Positions 63,563 through 64,000 of a DNA stretch of 64,000 nt are shown here, piece by piece. The position numbers and the translations under genes are program-made. Every line of letters begins with the position of its first letter. The first letter of the stretch is position 1. The stretch spans positions 62,001-126,000 of the forward strand of contig NZ_PVWK01000160.1 in NCBI RefSeq assembly GCF_003003795.1. Direction: 5' to 3'. The notes below the pieces were generated by a model. That model had not been told where the DNA came from, ran no database searches, and saw only the letters and a program-made list of their open reading frames with translations. The stretch is from Stenomitos frigidus ULC18. Its GTDB lineage: Bacteria > Cyanobacteriota > Cyanobacteriia > Leptolyngbyales > Leptolyngbyaceae.

Positions 63563-64000
63563 ATGACATCTTTACCGTTTTATATTGTCGATGTGTTTGC
63601 TGAAACGAAATATGCTGGCAATCAGTTAGCTGTCTTCACCGATGCTGAAGCGCGCTCTTCGACCGAAATGCAGCAGATTGCCAAGGAAATAAATTATTCC
63701 GAAACGACGTTTGTTCTGTCATCTGAGGCACGATCGGGTGGGTATGATGTGCGCATTTTCACCCCCGCCAAAGAGCTACCTTTTGCGGGACATCCCACGC
63801 TGGGTACCGCTTTTATTCTTCAGCATGAGATTATCAAACAACCTATTGAAACAATCGCGCTGAACCTTAAAATTGGGCAAATTCCTGTTAGTCTCCTCTA
63901 TGAGAATGGCTTGCCTGATGTGCTGTGGATGCAGCAGCGATCGCCCGTTTTTGGTGAGACGTTTACCGCGGAGACGATCGCACCTGTCCTTGGCCTGGAT
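63563..64000 (+). CDS. PhzF-family isomerase (partial, cut by window end)
   Basis: The first 146 codons read MTSLPFYIVDVFAETKYAGN, QLAVFTDAE, EINYSETTFVL (catalytic Glu of the family), and FTPAKELPFAGHPTLGTAFI. This is the N-terminal half of a PhzF/DapF-fold isomerase, related to phenazine biosynthesis and diaminopimelate epimerase. The true substrate is unknown. No stop occurs before position 64000. Confidence 0.9.
   Translation, partial: MTSLPFYIVDVFAETKYAGNQLAVFTDAEARSSTEMQQIAKEINYSETTFVLSSEARSGGYDVRIFTPAKELPFAGHPTLGTAFILQHEIIKQPIETIALNLKIGQIPVSLLYENGLPDVLWMQQRSPVFGETFTAETIAPVLGLD

Overview
This window looks like the chromosome of a filamentous cyanobacterium, possibly Leptolyngbya-like. 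The palindrome GCGATCGC and its core CGATCG (HIP1) occur throughout, genes sit at moderate GC, and several families are cyanobacterial: SipA, an FHA-domain penicillin-binding protein, FTR1 with a multicopper oxidase, pentapeptide-repeat proteins and heptanucleotide tandem repeats (STRRs). The genus is an inference.

Left end (1-4.1 kb): a biological-conflict island, all on the minus strand. It holds a ParD/ParE pair, an AF2212-like antitoxin with a PIN toxin, a TIR-FGE fusion gene, and a DUF2283 / BECR-like pair. The main discovery is here. The last 128 bp of the TIR-FGE gene (2072-2199) has a gap-free non-coding copy 305 bp downstream (1767-1894). Across the 3'-terminal core the two differ at 17 positions, and all 17 are adenines in the coding-strand sense of the non-coding copy. 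This is the template-repeat / variable-repeat (TR/VR) signature of a diversity-generating retroelement (DGR), with a TIR-domain protein as the diversified target. No reverse transcriptase or Avd gene is visible in the window, so it lies left of position 1, elsewhere in the genome, or has been lost.

4.3-16.2 kb: a conserved hypothetical gene, a 16-unit 21-bp tandem array, a membrane protein, a rhomboid protease, an NAD-dependent epimerase-like protein, bioB, a WecG/TagA glycosyltransferase, ftsE, a membrane-anchored degenerate receiver protein, a BioD-like/DRTGG protein, a GT2 / TVP38 pair and a pentapeptide-repeat membrane protein. 16.3-24.7 kb: one 2811-residue secreted or surface repeat protein. 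24.9-31.6 kb: sipA, tRNA-Gly(CCC), a probable iron-uptake locus (Tat multicopper oxidase, HHH lipoprotein, FTR1 permease), a mercuric-reductase-like flavoprotein and a PPOX-fold stress protein.

31.7-46.3 kb: a membrane-anchored HEPN-like protein, an FHA-PBP1 protein, transketolase, remnants of a GNAT gene and an IS110-type transposase, a TPR-glycosyltransferase, recN carrying an in-frame insertion of intergenic-type sequence, a second small conflict cluster (TIR/NDT-like protein, DUF433, broken DUF5615 PIN-like gene) and an ABC exporter. 46.8-64 kb: a 1061-residue membrane repeat protein, two unusual repeat blocks (one encoding a Cys-every-seventh-residue heptad array), a BrkB-family protein, a YIP1/hydrolase fusion, a beta-barrel protein, an amidohydrolase interrupted by one in-frame TAA, a stray C-terminal fragment of a pyruvate dehydrogenase beta subunit upstream of a pentapeptide gene, the complete pdhB, a PIG-V-like mannosyltransferase and the start of a PhzF-family gene.

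No CRISPR array, rRNA operon, prophage or intact insertion sequence was seen.
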